Position numbers and translations under genes: made by a program. This document shows, piece after piece, positions 54,101-61,313 of a DNA stretch of 64,000 nucleotides (its first letter is position 1; the number at the start of each line of letters is the position of its first letter). The DNA comes from Acidobacteriota bacterium (GTDB lineage Bacteria > Acidobacteriota > Terriglobia > Terriglobales > Acidobacteriaceae): assembly GCA_013289685.1 (NCBI GenBank), contig JABCZL010000001.1, positions 251,838 to 315,837 of the forward strand, given 5' to 3'. Below the pieces are notes generated by a model. The model saw nothing but the letters and a program-made list of their open reading frames with translations. It did no database searches and had not been told where the DNA came from.

Positions 54101-55003
54101 ATGGACTTTGATCAGCTCATCACGTTCCTGGAGGTTGCCCGGCAAGGGAGCTTTTCCCGTGCCGGGGAGAAGGTTTTCCGCTCGCAATCGGCGGTCAGCG
54201 CCCAGATCCGGCAGCTGGAGCAGGAGTACGGAGACCGGCTGCTCGACCGCTCGGGCAAGACGGTCAAACTGACCCCGGCGGGCCAGGTTTTCTATGAATA
54301 CGCCGAACGCCTGAAGAATCTGCGGGATGAGTCGTTGATGGCGGTGGCCGACCACAGCGGCACTCCGCGCGGCACCCTGCGCGTGGGCGCCAACGAGGCT
54401 ACGTGTTTGTATGTTCTACCGGAGGTGTTCGGTGAATATTGCCGGCGCTATCCACCGGTACAGATCAGCATTTACCGCAATTTCAGCTACAAAATCGTGG
54501 AAAAGCTGGAGAACGGTCAGGTGGAGGTGGGCATTCTCACCTTGCCGATCCAGTCGCCGAGTCTGAAGATCCAGCCGATTTTCCGCGATAAGCTGATGCT
54601 GATGGTGAGCCCCAAGAATCCGCTGGCGAAGTTCAAGGTGGTGCCGGTCAGCGAGATCGTGAAACATCCGCTGCTGTTTCCGAAGACCGGGCACACGCGC
54701 AGGCTGCTGGACAAGCTCTTTCGCCCCCACGCCGCCGAACTGCAGGTGCGAATGGAACTGCCCAGCATCGGCATGATCAAGAGCTTCGTGGCGGCGGATC
54801 TGGGCGTATCACTGATCAGCGCGTCGTTTGCGCGCGACGAAGTGGAGAGTGGCCGGGTCAAGCTGATCGAGATTGAAGACGCAGTGCTGTACCGCGAACT
54901 GGGACTGGCTTACCGGCGTGATCGAACGCTATCGGTGGCATCGACCGCGTTTGTCGCTCTGTTGCGACAGTTTGCCACGCAAATGAAGAAGTTGGACGAC
55001 TAG
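54101..55003 (+). CDS. LysR-family transcriptional regulator
   Basis: A 300-aa regulator with N-terminal helix-turn-helix MDFDQLITFLEVARQGSFSRAGEKVFRSQSAVSAQIRQLE and a periplasmic-binding-like effector domain from about residue 90. It is divergent from gltB, the same arrangement as B. subtilis gltC/gltA, so control of GltBD is a reasonable inference. It also precedes the aspartokinase leader and sulfur operon; a CysB-like role is an alternative. The effector is unknown. Confidence 0.9.
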   Translation: MDFDQLITFLEVARQGSFSRAGEKVFRSQSAVSAQIRQLEQEYGDRLLDRSGKTVKLTPAGQVFYEYAERLKNLRDESLMAVADHSGTPRGTLRVGANEATCLYVLPEVFGEYCRRYPPVQISIYRNFSYKIVEKLENGQVEVGILTLPIQSPSLKIQPIFRDKLMLMVSPKNPLAKFKVVPVSEIVKHPLLFPKTGHTRRLLDKLFRPHAAELQVRMELPSIGMIKSFVAADLGVSLISASFARDEVESGRVKLIEIEDAVLYRELGLAYRRDRTLSVASTAFVALLRQFATQMKKLDD

Positions 55004-55062
55004 GGACCGGGCAAACTGATATCAGATATCAGAATTCAAGGGAGCCCGTAACTTGCTATCCC

Positions 55063-55186
55063 TTCGCGGTCTCTGCGGATTTTTCTCTGCGTCCTCAGCG
55101 GTCAAGAGCTTTTTGCCCCTTACCCCGACACCCTCAAAAAGCTTTAACCGCTGAGTTCGCCGAGAACTTCCGCGAAGATCGCAGAG
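55063..55186. repeat. imperfect palindrome (CTCAGCGGT type)
   Basis: Sequence around CTCAGCGGTCAAGAGCTTTTT (55096 region) is inverted downstream as AAAAAGCTTTAACCGCTGAG, with further matching flanks (TCTGCG / CGCAGA). It occupies the spacer between the LysR gene and the aspartokinase leader. Confidence 0.55.
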
Positions 55187-55305
55187 AAGGGCTCGGGCTC
55201 GACTTACCTGAAATATCGATTACATCTATCGGAATTTTGAATTTCTCCTGGGCCGGGCGCGAGACTACCCTTACGTTGTAGTTGTTCCGGACATCGAATA
55301 TTTTC

Positions 55306-55401
55306 ATGACGACTCTCATCCAGAAATCCACGCGAATTACATCGACAGGCACAGGTATGTCGACACGAATTACGTGTCTTCTGGAGGACGGGATCGGATG
55401 A
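55306..55401 (+). CDS. threonine/isoleucine-rich leader peptide of the aspartokinase gene
   Basis: A 31-codon reading frame starting MTTLIQKSTRITSTGTG. It has eight Thr (2, 3, 9, 12, 14, 16, 20, 23) and four Ile (5, 11, 22, 30); E. coli thrL is likewise Thr/Ile-rich. It contains a duplicated STRIT block. It ends 30 bases before a strong terminator that precedes the aspartokinase gene. Ribosome stalling at Thr codons should free the antiterminator arm at 55380. The start ATG has no strong Shine-Dalgarno; TTG at 55282 would add eight residues. Too short for ordinary gene calling. Confidence 0.78.
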   Translation: MTTLIQKSTRITSTGTGMSTRITCLLEDGIG

Positions 55402-55443
55402 AGTAAAGCACCCTTAAAAGAATCACCCGAACCCACCGCCAGA
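55380..55443 (+). promoter_or_regulatory. antiterminator pairing of the Thr attenuator
   Basis: TCTGGAGGACGGGATCGG (55380-55397) can pair with CCGAACCCACCGCCAGA (55427-55443): about 15 base pairs with two mismatches and one extra base. The 3' partner is also the 5' arm of the terminator, so the two structures exclude each other. The 5' arm overlaps the last leader codons, so a ribosome that reaches the stop would mask it. Confidence 0.7.
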
Positions 55444-55466
55444 AGCGATCTGGCGGTGGGTTTTTC
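55431..55466 (+). terminator. intrinsic terminator of the aspartokinase leader
   Basis: ACCCACCGCCAGA (55431-55443), loop AGCGA, and TCTGGCGGTGGGT (55449-55461) form a perfect 13-bp stem followed by TTTTTC. It lies 35 bases upstream of the aspartokinase start, where it can only act as an attenuator. Confidence 0.9.
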
Positions 55467-55500
55467 TTTGCCTCAAAACTGAGAAACGGAGCTGGACAAT

Positions 55501-56970
55501 ATGAGCGAACATATCGGCGAACAAAGAACCGAACGACCGCGACAAAGCAGATTCGAGCGAGGCGATGAGCTGGTGGTGATGAAGTTCGGCGGCACGTCGG
55601 TGGAGGATGCCGCCGCAATCAGCCGGCTCATCGGTATCGTTCGGAGCCGACTGGGCGCGCAGCCGGTAGTCGTGGTAAGTGCGCTGGCCAGAGTCACCGA
55701 TCAACTGCTCGAGGCGGGAAACGCGGCGGCGAACGGCCATCTCGGCTTGGCGCTTGCCACAGTGCGGAGCATCTATGTTCGGCATGAGCAATTGGCGGAC
55801 TTGCTCGTCAATGAATCCGCATATAGCGCCCTTGATCGCGAACTGCGCAGCGAGTTTCGGGCTCTGGAATCGCTGCTGCACGATCTGGAAGCGTCGCGCC
55901 AACTCGATCTCAAATCACAGGACCATCTGTTGGGGTTTGGGGAATGCTTTTCCAGCAGGCTGGTGAAGGAGGCTCTGTGCCAGGCTGGAGTAACCGCGGC
56001 GCACGTCGATGCGCGGGCTTGCATCGTGACCGACGCACGCCATGGCCAAGCTAGCCCGGTCTGGGACGCGACCGAGCAGAGGCTTCAGCAGGCTTTGAGT
56101 CCGCTGCTGGAGAGCGGGCAGGTGCCGGTGTTGGGAGGGTTCATTGCCGCGACCTGCCATGGAGTGCCAACGACGCTGGGACGCGGCGGGTCCGACTTCA
56201 GCGCTGCGATTGTCGGGGCAGCGCTGCGTGCCACCCGCATCGAGATCTGGACCGACGTGGATGGCATCATGACGGCCGATCCCAAGCTTTGTTCCGACGC
56301 GCGCGTGATCCGCAAGATGAGTTTTGATGAGGCGGCAGAGCTAGCTCACTTTGGAGCGAAAGTCCTGCATCCTTCGACGCTGGCTCCGGCCGTGCGGGAG
56401 AACATTCCCGTTTATATTTTGAATTCGAGACGGCCGGAAGGCGAAGGAACGGAAATCGTCGCCCGCGTAAAAGGCGGCAGCGTCGTAAGCGCCATCACCG
56501 CGAAGAGAACCGTCGCGGCGGTTGAGATTGAGTCCCCGCAGGGGGTCGGCTCGGAGTTGTTGCGTGCGGTGTATGCGGCATTCGACCGGCATTCCTGCCC
56601 CGTGGATTTGATGGCGACGTCGCTGGGGCGTGTGTCGTTGCTGGTCGGATCGACGGCGGCATTACCCGCGATTGCTGCCGATCTCCGAGGCGTAGCCGAT
56701 GTGCGCTGGGAAAATCACAAGGCGCTGGTGTGCCTGGTGGGAGAAAACATTCGAAGACAGCCGGAGGTGGCTAGCCGCGTTTTCGCAGCCGTCGCGGATA
56801 TGGACGTGCGCGTCGTATGCCAGGGGGCTTCGGACCGAACGATTTCTTTCCTGGTGGAAGAGTCGAAAGCTGATGAGTCGGTGCAGCGCCTGCACGGAAT
56901 CTTCTTCCCCCAGCAAGAACCCGCGCGTGACTGGGGAGGGATCTCCAGCGCCTTCTGCCAGGCAGGTTGA
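55501..56970 (+). CDS. lysC: aspartate kinase
   Basis: Phosphorylates aspartate, the first step to threonine, methionine and lysine. The 489-aa protein contains VVMKFGGTSVEDAAAI near residue 22, GRGGSDFSAAIVGAAL near 225, the WTDVDGIMTADPK loop near 255, and two C-terminal ACT domains (about 335-470) for feedback control. It is the long monofunctional kind; no homoserine dehydrogenase domain is fused. The Thr/Ile leader upstream suggests threonine is the main signal in expression. It converges on cysH with 13 bp between. Confidence 0.93.
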   Translation: MSEHIGEQRTERPRQSRFERGDELVVMKFGGTSVEDAAAISRLIGIVRSRLGAQPVVVVSALARVTDQLLEAGNAAANGHLGLALATVRSIYVRHEQLADLLVNESAYSALDRELRSEFRALESLLHDLEASRQLDLKSQDHLLGFGECFSSRLVKEALCQAGVTAAHVDARACIVTDARHGQASPVWDATEQRLQQALSPLLESGQVPVLGGFIAATCHGVPTTLGRGGSDFSAAIVGAALRATRIEIWTDVDGIMTADPKLCSDARVIRKMSFDEAAELAHFGAKVLHPSTLAPAVRENIPVYILNSRRPEGEGTEIVARVKGGSVVSAITAKRTVAAVEIESPQGVGSELLRAVYAAFDRHSCPVDLMATSLGRVSLLVGSTAALPAIAADLRGVADVRWENHKALVCLVGENIRRQPEVASRVFAAVADMDVRVVCQGASDRTISFLVEESKADESVQRLHGIFFPQQEPARDWGGISSAFCQAG

Positions 56971-56983
56971 CCAAACCGCTGAA

Positions 56984-57745
56984 TCAGTTGCCGAGCTTTG
57001 CGGCTTTTGACGCACTAGCACCCGAAGCCGGCACCGGTTCAATGATGTGCAGACCGCACTCGGTCTTGGCAAATCCGGGCCAACGACCAGCACGCGGATC
57101 TTCTCCCGGCCGGACGGCGCGCGTGCAATGCGTGCAGCCGATGCTTGGGTAATCCTGATTGTGAAGTTCGTTGTAGGGGACGTCGTGGTCGTGGATATAG
57201 CGCCACACCTGCTTCGAGGTCCAGTCGACGATAGGATTGACTTTCACCAGGCCGAACTTGGCGTCCCATTCAACTCTGCGCGCGCCGGATCGTACGGAGG
57301 TCTGGTCGCGGCGAATGCTGGTGATCCACGCGCCGAGTTCGCTGAGTTTGCGGCGAAGCGGCTCGACTTTTCGCAGGTTGCAGCAGAGGTCGGGATCGCG
57401 CGTCCACAGAGCAGCGCCGTGAGTGCGCTCCTGCTCCTCGGGCGAGAGCTCGGAGCACACTTTCTCGATGGCGATGCCGTACTTTTCTTCGATCCTGTCC
57501 ATCAAGTTGTAGGTTTCGGGAAAAAGGAATTCTGTGTCGATGGTGAAGAGGCGGAAGTCTTTGCGTACGCGCGAAGCCATATCGATCAGCACCATCCCCT
57601 CGGCGCCGAATGCCGAGGAAATCGCTACCCGGTTTCCGAAAGTCTCGAACGCCCAAGTCAGAGCGTGCTGGGGAGTCCAGCTCTCCGCCAATTGCTGAAC
57701 GTCTGCGATTTGGTCCTGGATGTGCTGCTGAATCTGGTTCTTCAC
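56984..57745 (-). CDS. cysH: adenylyl-sulfate (APS/PAPS) reductase
   Basis: Reduces activated sulfate to sulfite. The 253-aa protein carries SSAFGAEGMVLIDM near residue 45, and the iron-sulfur Cys pairs CCNLRK near 122 and CTHC near 210, which mark the [4Fe-4S] bacterial APS-reductase type rather than the E. coli PAPS type. The catalytic ECGLH is near the C-terminus. Last gene of the sulfur operon; its start overlaps the upstream SUMT gene by four bases. Confidence 0.93.
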   Translation of the reverse strand: MKNQIQQHIQDQIADVQQLAESWTPQHALTWAFETFGNRVAISSAFGAEGMVLIDMASRVRKDFRLFTIDTEFLFPETYNLMDRIEEKYGIAIEKVCSELSPEEQERTHGAALWTRDPDLCCNLRKVEPLRRKLSELGAWITSIRRDQTSVRSGARRVEWDAKFGLVKVNPIVDWTSKQVWRYIHDHDVPYNELHNQDYPSIGCTHCTRAVRPGEDPRAGRWPGFAKTECGLHIIEPVPASGASASKAAKLGN

Positions 57746-58569
57746 GGGAGAGGCTCCTCAGTTGTTTCGAAATCTGGAGTTGCAAATAGCGGCGTGGGGA
57801 GAGCGCCGTCTTTGACCGCAGAAAGGTCCGGCGCTCCGAATTGCTGGGCAAGAGCAACGGGGTCGGCAAAGCGCACGACTTCTCCGACGACCAGAAGCGT
57901 GGGAGCGGCGAGCTTTGGCGAGCGGTGCAACTCGGCGATCGTGGAACGGTGCGTTCGCTGGTGCGGGGTTGTGGCACGTGAAATGACCGCACAGGGCGTC
58001 TCGCCGGCAAGTCCAGCCGCCTTCAGCTTGGCCGCAACCTCGGCGTACCTCTGTCCGGGCATGTAAATCACCAACGTCGCGCCGCTTCCCGCCAGCTTGC
58101 TCCAGTTGGCGGCCTCACTCTCCGATGCCTGGTGCGCAGTGATGAATACCAGCGCTGATGACGCGCGGCGATGAGTCAACGGGATCTGCGCTGCGGCGGC
58201 CGCGCCCAATGCCGAGGTCACGCCAGGTACGATTTCGTGAGGAATGTTGGCCCGGCGCAGCGCTTCGATTTCTTCTCCGGCTCGTCCGAAGATCATTGGA
58301 TCTCCGCTCTTCAGCCGGACCACTCGCAACCCAGACTCGGCGAGCGCAACCATTAGAAAGTTGATTTCCTCCTGCAGGATGTTTTTCTTTCCGCAGCGTT
58401 TGCCGACGTTGTGAACCTGCGCCGCGGCAGGAATGAGTTTCAGAATCTCGGGGCTGACCAGGTCGTCGTGTAGCACGGCATTAGCCGTTTTCAGCACACG
58501 CAGCGCTTTCAGCGTCAGCAACTCCGGGTCGCCCGGCCCCGCGCCCACCAGATAAACTTTCCCACTCAT
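57742..58569 (-). CDS. cobA: uroporphyrinogen-III C-methyltransferase (SUMT)
   Basis: Makes precorrin-2 from uroporphyrinogen III using SAM, the first step to siroheme, the cofactor of sulfite reductase. The 275-aa protein starts GKVYLVGAGPGDPELLTLKALRVL and has HDDLVSPEILKLIP, GDPMIFGRAGEEIEAL and PGVTSALGAAAAAQIPLTHR, all family signatures. It overlaps both neighbours by four bases. A separate downstream domain protein supplies the later siroheme steps. Confidence 0.95.
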   Translation of the reverse strand: MSGKVYLVGAGPGDPELLTLKALRVLKTANAVLHDDLVSPEILKLIPAAAQVHNVGKRCGKKNILQEEINFLMVALAESGLRVVRLKSGDPMIFGRAGEEIEALRRANIPHEIVPGVTSALGAAAAAQIPLTHRRASSALVFITAHQASESEAANWSKLAGSGATLVIYMPGQRYAEVAAKLKAAGLAGETPCAVISRATTPHQRTHRSTIAELHRSPKLAAPTLLVVGEVVRFADPVALAQQFGAPDLSAVKDGALPTPLFATPDFETTEEPLP

Positions 58570-59186
58570 GCTCCCTCTCCTTTGGCCACTAGTTCCGGTG
58601 TTTCGGCTAATGCTGCTTCCACCGCTTCCCTGCTGGCCAGCGAATGCAGCAGATCGAGCTTGCGTTCTTTGTCGAGATCGCTGGCGAGAATGAGCCTGCG
58701 AGTCTCACCGAGCTCGGCGACCCACGCGGCGTACCCTGGTCCGAATTGTTTTTCGAGCTGCTGGCGAATTTTCTGGGCGAGCGATGGACTCTGTCCGGCG
58801 GTCGAAACAGCGATCTGCAGATCGCCGCGGCGCACGACCGAGGGATAGAAGAAATCGCACAGATCCGGAACATCAACCACATTGCACAGCACGCCACGGC
58901 GCTGCGCTTCGTGATAAACCCGCTCGTTCAACGTGCGCGAATTCGTGGCCACGATTGCGAGGAACGCGCCGTCCAGATCGTCAGGCGAGAAGGCGCGCAG
59001 TTCGAGGTCGATCTTTCCGGCGCGTGCCCATTCACGGACTGCGGGAGTGGCGTCGAGCGCAACTACTCGTATGCGCGCACCCGTTTCCAGCAGGGTACCG
59101 ATCTTCGGCTCACCGACTTTTCCGGCGCCCACGACGAGGCATTGCCTGCCGTCCAGCTTTAGAAACATTGGGAACAAGTTAGTCAC
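58566..59186 (-). CDS. precorrin-2 dehydrogenase / siroheme ferrochelatase domain protein
   Basis: A 206-aa Met8/CysG N-terminal type enzyme that oxidises precorrin-2 and inserts iron to make siroheme. It has the NAD site CLVVGAGKVGEPKIGTLLETG, then VATNSRTLNERVYHEAQRRGVLCNVVDVPDLCDFFYPSVVRRGDLQIAVSTAGQSPSLAQKIR. GTG 59186 is the probable start, with AGGAGGG immediately upstream; ATG 59168 is the alternative. It overlaps the sulfite reductase gene end by eight bases. In E. coli this domain and SUMT are one CysG protein; here they are separate. Confidence 0.9.
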   Translation of the reverse strand: MTNLFPMFLKLDGRQCLVVGAGKVGEPKIGTLLETGARIRVVALDATPAVREWARAGKIDLELRAFSPDDLDGAFLAIVATNSRTLNERVYHEAQRRGVLCNVVDVPDLCDFFYPSVVRRGDLQIAVSTAGQSPSLAQKIRQQLEKQFGPGYAAWVAELGETRRLILASDLDKERKLDLLHSLASREAVEAALAETPELVAKGEGA

Positions 59187-60894
59187 CGAGCCCTCCTGCC
59201 TGAGCCAGACTCCGAGTGGGGTCCGGTAAATCGCGCGCGACCGGGGCCACGACTTCGCCGGCCAAGAACTCACGCAACTCCGTGTCGCTGTGATGAACGA
59301 AAAACTGGCGGAGATTTTCACCCGCTTCGCGCTGCGCAAGATAGCGCCCCAGCAAGCGCTCCAGCGCATCCGGCACTTCCGTGGCGGCGCAGCGATATCC
59401 GACCGGGCGCGCGGTCGCCTGGTGGAGGCCCAGCGCTCCACCCACGCAGAAGTAGTAGGCATCAACCATACGATCGTGAACTTTGATCTTCTTGCCTTCA
59501 ATGCCGATGTCGGCAATCCAGTGCTGTCCGCAGCTGTTGGGGCATCCGGTGACGTGCAGTTTGAGATGCTGGTCGAAACCGGGCAGGCGTTCTTCCAGTT
59601 CTTCCACCAGCCAGCGCGAGAAGCTTTTTGTTTCGGTGATAGCGAGCTTGCAGAATTCTGTTCCGCTGCAGGCCACCGTGCCGCGCCAGAAAGCCGAGCC
59701 GCCGACTTTCAGCCCGATCACATCGAGTTCTTTCGCCAGCGGTTCCGCGTTAAGCGTGGGCACGTTGACTACGAGCAGGTTTTGCATGTTAGTGGCACGC
59801 AACTCGCCGGTGGCGTAACGCTCGGCGAGATCCGCGGCAGCCTGCATCTGTTCCGCGGTAATTCGGCCGCGGAGCGCCACCGCTCCCACGTACGAGAGAC
59901 CGGACTGCTTCTGTGGATGGATCCCCACGTGGTCGCGGTAAACGTCGTCGGGTGGATGTTCTTCTGCGGCGGAATCGAGTTGAAATCCGATGCGGTCTTG
60001 CAGCTCGCTGAGAAAACGATCAGCAGTCCATCCATGACGAAGGAAGAGAAACTTCAGACGGGCGCGCTCGCGATGTTCGCGCAACACGTCGGAATCGCGG
60101 AAGAGTTCGGCAATCCCTTTAACGACCGGCAGAACCTGATTCCATCGCACAAATGCATTCAGTCGCGCTCCAAGATAAGGTTCTGTTGAAAGCCCGCCGG
60201 CGACTCGCAACGAGAACCCGACTTCGGGCGTTCCATCAACCACACGGGTCAGGGCGGTCAGGCCGATGTCATTAATTTCGGGATAGGGGCACCACACTCG
60301 GCATCCCGTGATCGAGATTTTGAATTTGCGCGGCAGGTTGTAGAAGTCGGCATTCCCTGCCAGCAACCGTGAGGCTTCCAGCACTAAGGGCGACGCGTCA
60401 ACGATTTCATCCGCGTCCACTCCGGCGACCGGGCATCCGGTGACGTTGCGCACGACGTCGCCGCAAGCTCCCGTGGTGTTGAGTCCGACCTGCCATAGTC
60501 CGTCGAGCACTTCCGGCAGCGACTCGATGGTGACCCAGTGCAGTTGAATGTTTTGGCGTACGGTAAGGTCGGCGATTCCGTTGGCGTGGCGGCGCGTGAG
60601 GTCGGCGATGGTGCGCAGTTGATGAGAGGTCATCATGCCGTTAGGGATGCGGATGCGCACCATGAAACGCTGCAGAGCGCGGCCAACGCCGCCCTGGCCG
60701 CCGGTTACACCCGCGCCGTCTCCCTGGGTGTAAACGCCCCACCAGCGGAAATAGGTTCCAATCCACTCGGGAGGGATGGACTGGAAGCCTTCGCGGGCGA
60801 AGCGGCGAATTTCCTCCAGGCCTTCCCACGGATTCTTAGCCCGCTTCAGGCGCTCGACCCGCTGTGCTGTGGTTTCTTTCGCTGTCGTTGTCAT
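59179..60894 (-). CDS. assimilatory sulfite reductase (ferredoxin/nitrite-sulfite family)
   Basis: Six-electron siroheme enzyme reducing sulfite to sulfide. The 571-aa protein has two ferredoxin-like half domains (RIPNGMMTSHQLRTIADLTRRHANG) and the siroheme-[4Fe-4S] Cys set CSGTEFC near residue 412 and CPNSC near 453. Sequence alone cannot separate sulfite from nitrite reductases of this family. The operon (siroheme and APS-reductase genes) and the Cys-rich leader peptide upstream strongly favour sulfite. It is first in the operon. Confidence 0.92.
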   Translation of the reverse strand: MTTTAKETTAQRVERLKRAKNPWEGLEEIRRFAREGFQSIPPEWIGTYFRWWGVYTQGDGAGVTGGQGGVGRALQRFMVRIRIPNGMMTSHQLRTIADLTRRHANGIADLTVRQNIQLHWVTIESLPEVLDGLWQVGLNTTGACGDVVRNVTGCPVAGVDADEIVDASPLVLEASRLLAGNADFYNLPRKFKISITGCRVWCPYPEINDIGLTALTRVVDGTPEVGFSLRVAGGLSTEPYLGARLNAFVRWNQVLPVVKGIAELFRDSDVLREHRERARLKFLFLRHGWTADRFLSELQDRIGFQLDSAAEEHPPDDVYRDHVGIHPQKQSGLSYVGAVALRGRITAEQMQAAADLAERYATGELRATNMQNLLVVNVPTLNAEPLAKELDVIGLKVGGSAFWRGTVACSGTEFCKLAITETKSFSRWLVEELEERLPGFDQHLKLHVTGCPNSCGQHWIADIGIEGKKIKVHDRMVDAYYFCVGGALGLHQATARPVGYRCAATEVPDALERLLGRYLAQREAGENLRQFFVHHSDTELREFLAGEVVAPVARDLPDPTRSLAQAGGLGD

Positions 60895-60925
60895 AAGTTC
60901 AAAGCCTGGAAATTTTTATCCGGAA

Positions 60926-60963
60926 AATAAAAAACCCACCGCCAGATGCGTCTGGCGATGGGT
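60926..60963 (-). terminator. attenuator terminator of the sulfur operon
   Basis: On the minus strand ACCCATCGCCAGA (60963-60951), loop CGCA, and TCTGGCGGTGGGT (60946-60934) pair over 13 positions with one G-U, followed by TTTTTATT. On the plus strand the same position would be an A-C mismatch, so the hairpin is adapted to minus-strand transcription. It lies between the leader peptide and the sulfite reductase start. Confidence 0.88.
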
Positions 60964-61020
60964 TGATGAGTGCCTTGTTAAGAAAGAATTCTTAGGTCAG
61001 CAGCCTCCCCGCGCCAGCGC
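60948..61020 (-). promoter_or_regulatory. antiterminator pairing of the Cys attenuator
   Basis: GCGCTGGCG (minus strand 61020-61012, within the leader peptide) and CGCCAGACGC (60957-60948, terminator 5' arm plus loop) pair as nine base pairs with one bulged A. This excludes the terminator. A ribosome at the leader stop would cover the first segment and favour termination. Confidence 0.68.
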
Positions 61021-61057
61021 ACACACATGCACAACAACAACAAGTGCAGAAGCACAT
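60992..61057 (-). CDS. cysteine-rich leader peptide of the sulfur operon
   Basis: A 21-codon frame beginning MCFCTCCCCACVC: eight Cys in the first 13 residues, then AGAGRLLT. Cys codons are mixed TGC and TGT. It lies in the ~200-base leader of a cysteine-synthesis operon, 29 bases before the terminator hairpin. Codons 13-16 contain GCGCTGGCG, which can pair with CGCCAGACGC at the terminator's 5' arm. Stalling on Cys codons when Cys-tRNA is scarce should expose this segment and allow read-through. No Shine-Dalgarno is evident. Comparable Cys-run leaders are known in mycobacteria. Confidence 0.85.
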   Translation of the reverse strand: MCFCTCCCCACVCAGAGRLLT

Positions 61058-61095
61058 CGCGCGAAGATTTTGACTATCCGGCATTTGCAGTCTGA

Positions 61096-61124
61096 ATTCT
61101 AAGTTGAGCGGCCCGCGCCGTCAA
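61096..61124 (-). promoter_or_regulatory. sigma70-type promoter of the sulfur operon leader
   Basis: On the minus strand TTGACG (61124-61119), a 17-base spacer and TAGAAT (61101-61096) are close to the consensus. Transcription would start near 61089, about 30 bases before the leader-peptide ATG. Confidence 0.75.
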
Positions 61125-61313
61125 CAATCTTATGTAACGGCTTGGATTCATAATTTGGATGGAAAGAATCACAATTTTTGCAGGCACCGCGCAGATTGCG
61201 CGAGATCACTGTAGAATCAGCAGCTTAGCGTCCGAACATTTGTTGGGTGATAATCTTTGGTGGCTTGCGTAGGCGGCGCGCACGTCTACTCTCGCGGGAA
61301 AGGTGCGTCTTCG

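Larger units (their letters stand above)
60895..61313. other. divergent regulatory region (sulfur operon / mannosidase)
   Basis: 419 bases without a long gene. The half nearest sulfite reductase holds its promoter, Cys leader peptide and terminator. The mannosidase side (61125-61313) has GATAAT near 61232 as a weak -10 candidate, with no clear -35. Confidence 0.6.
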
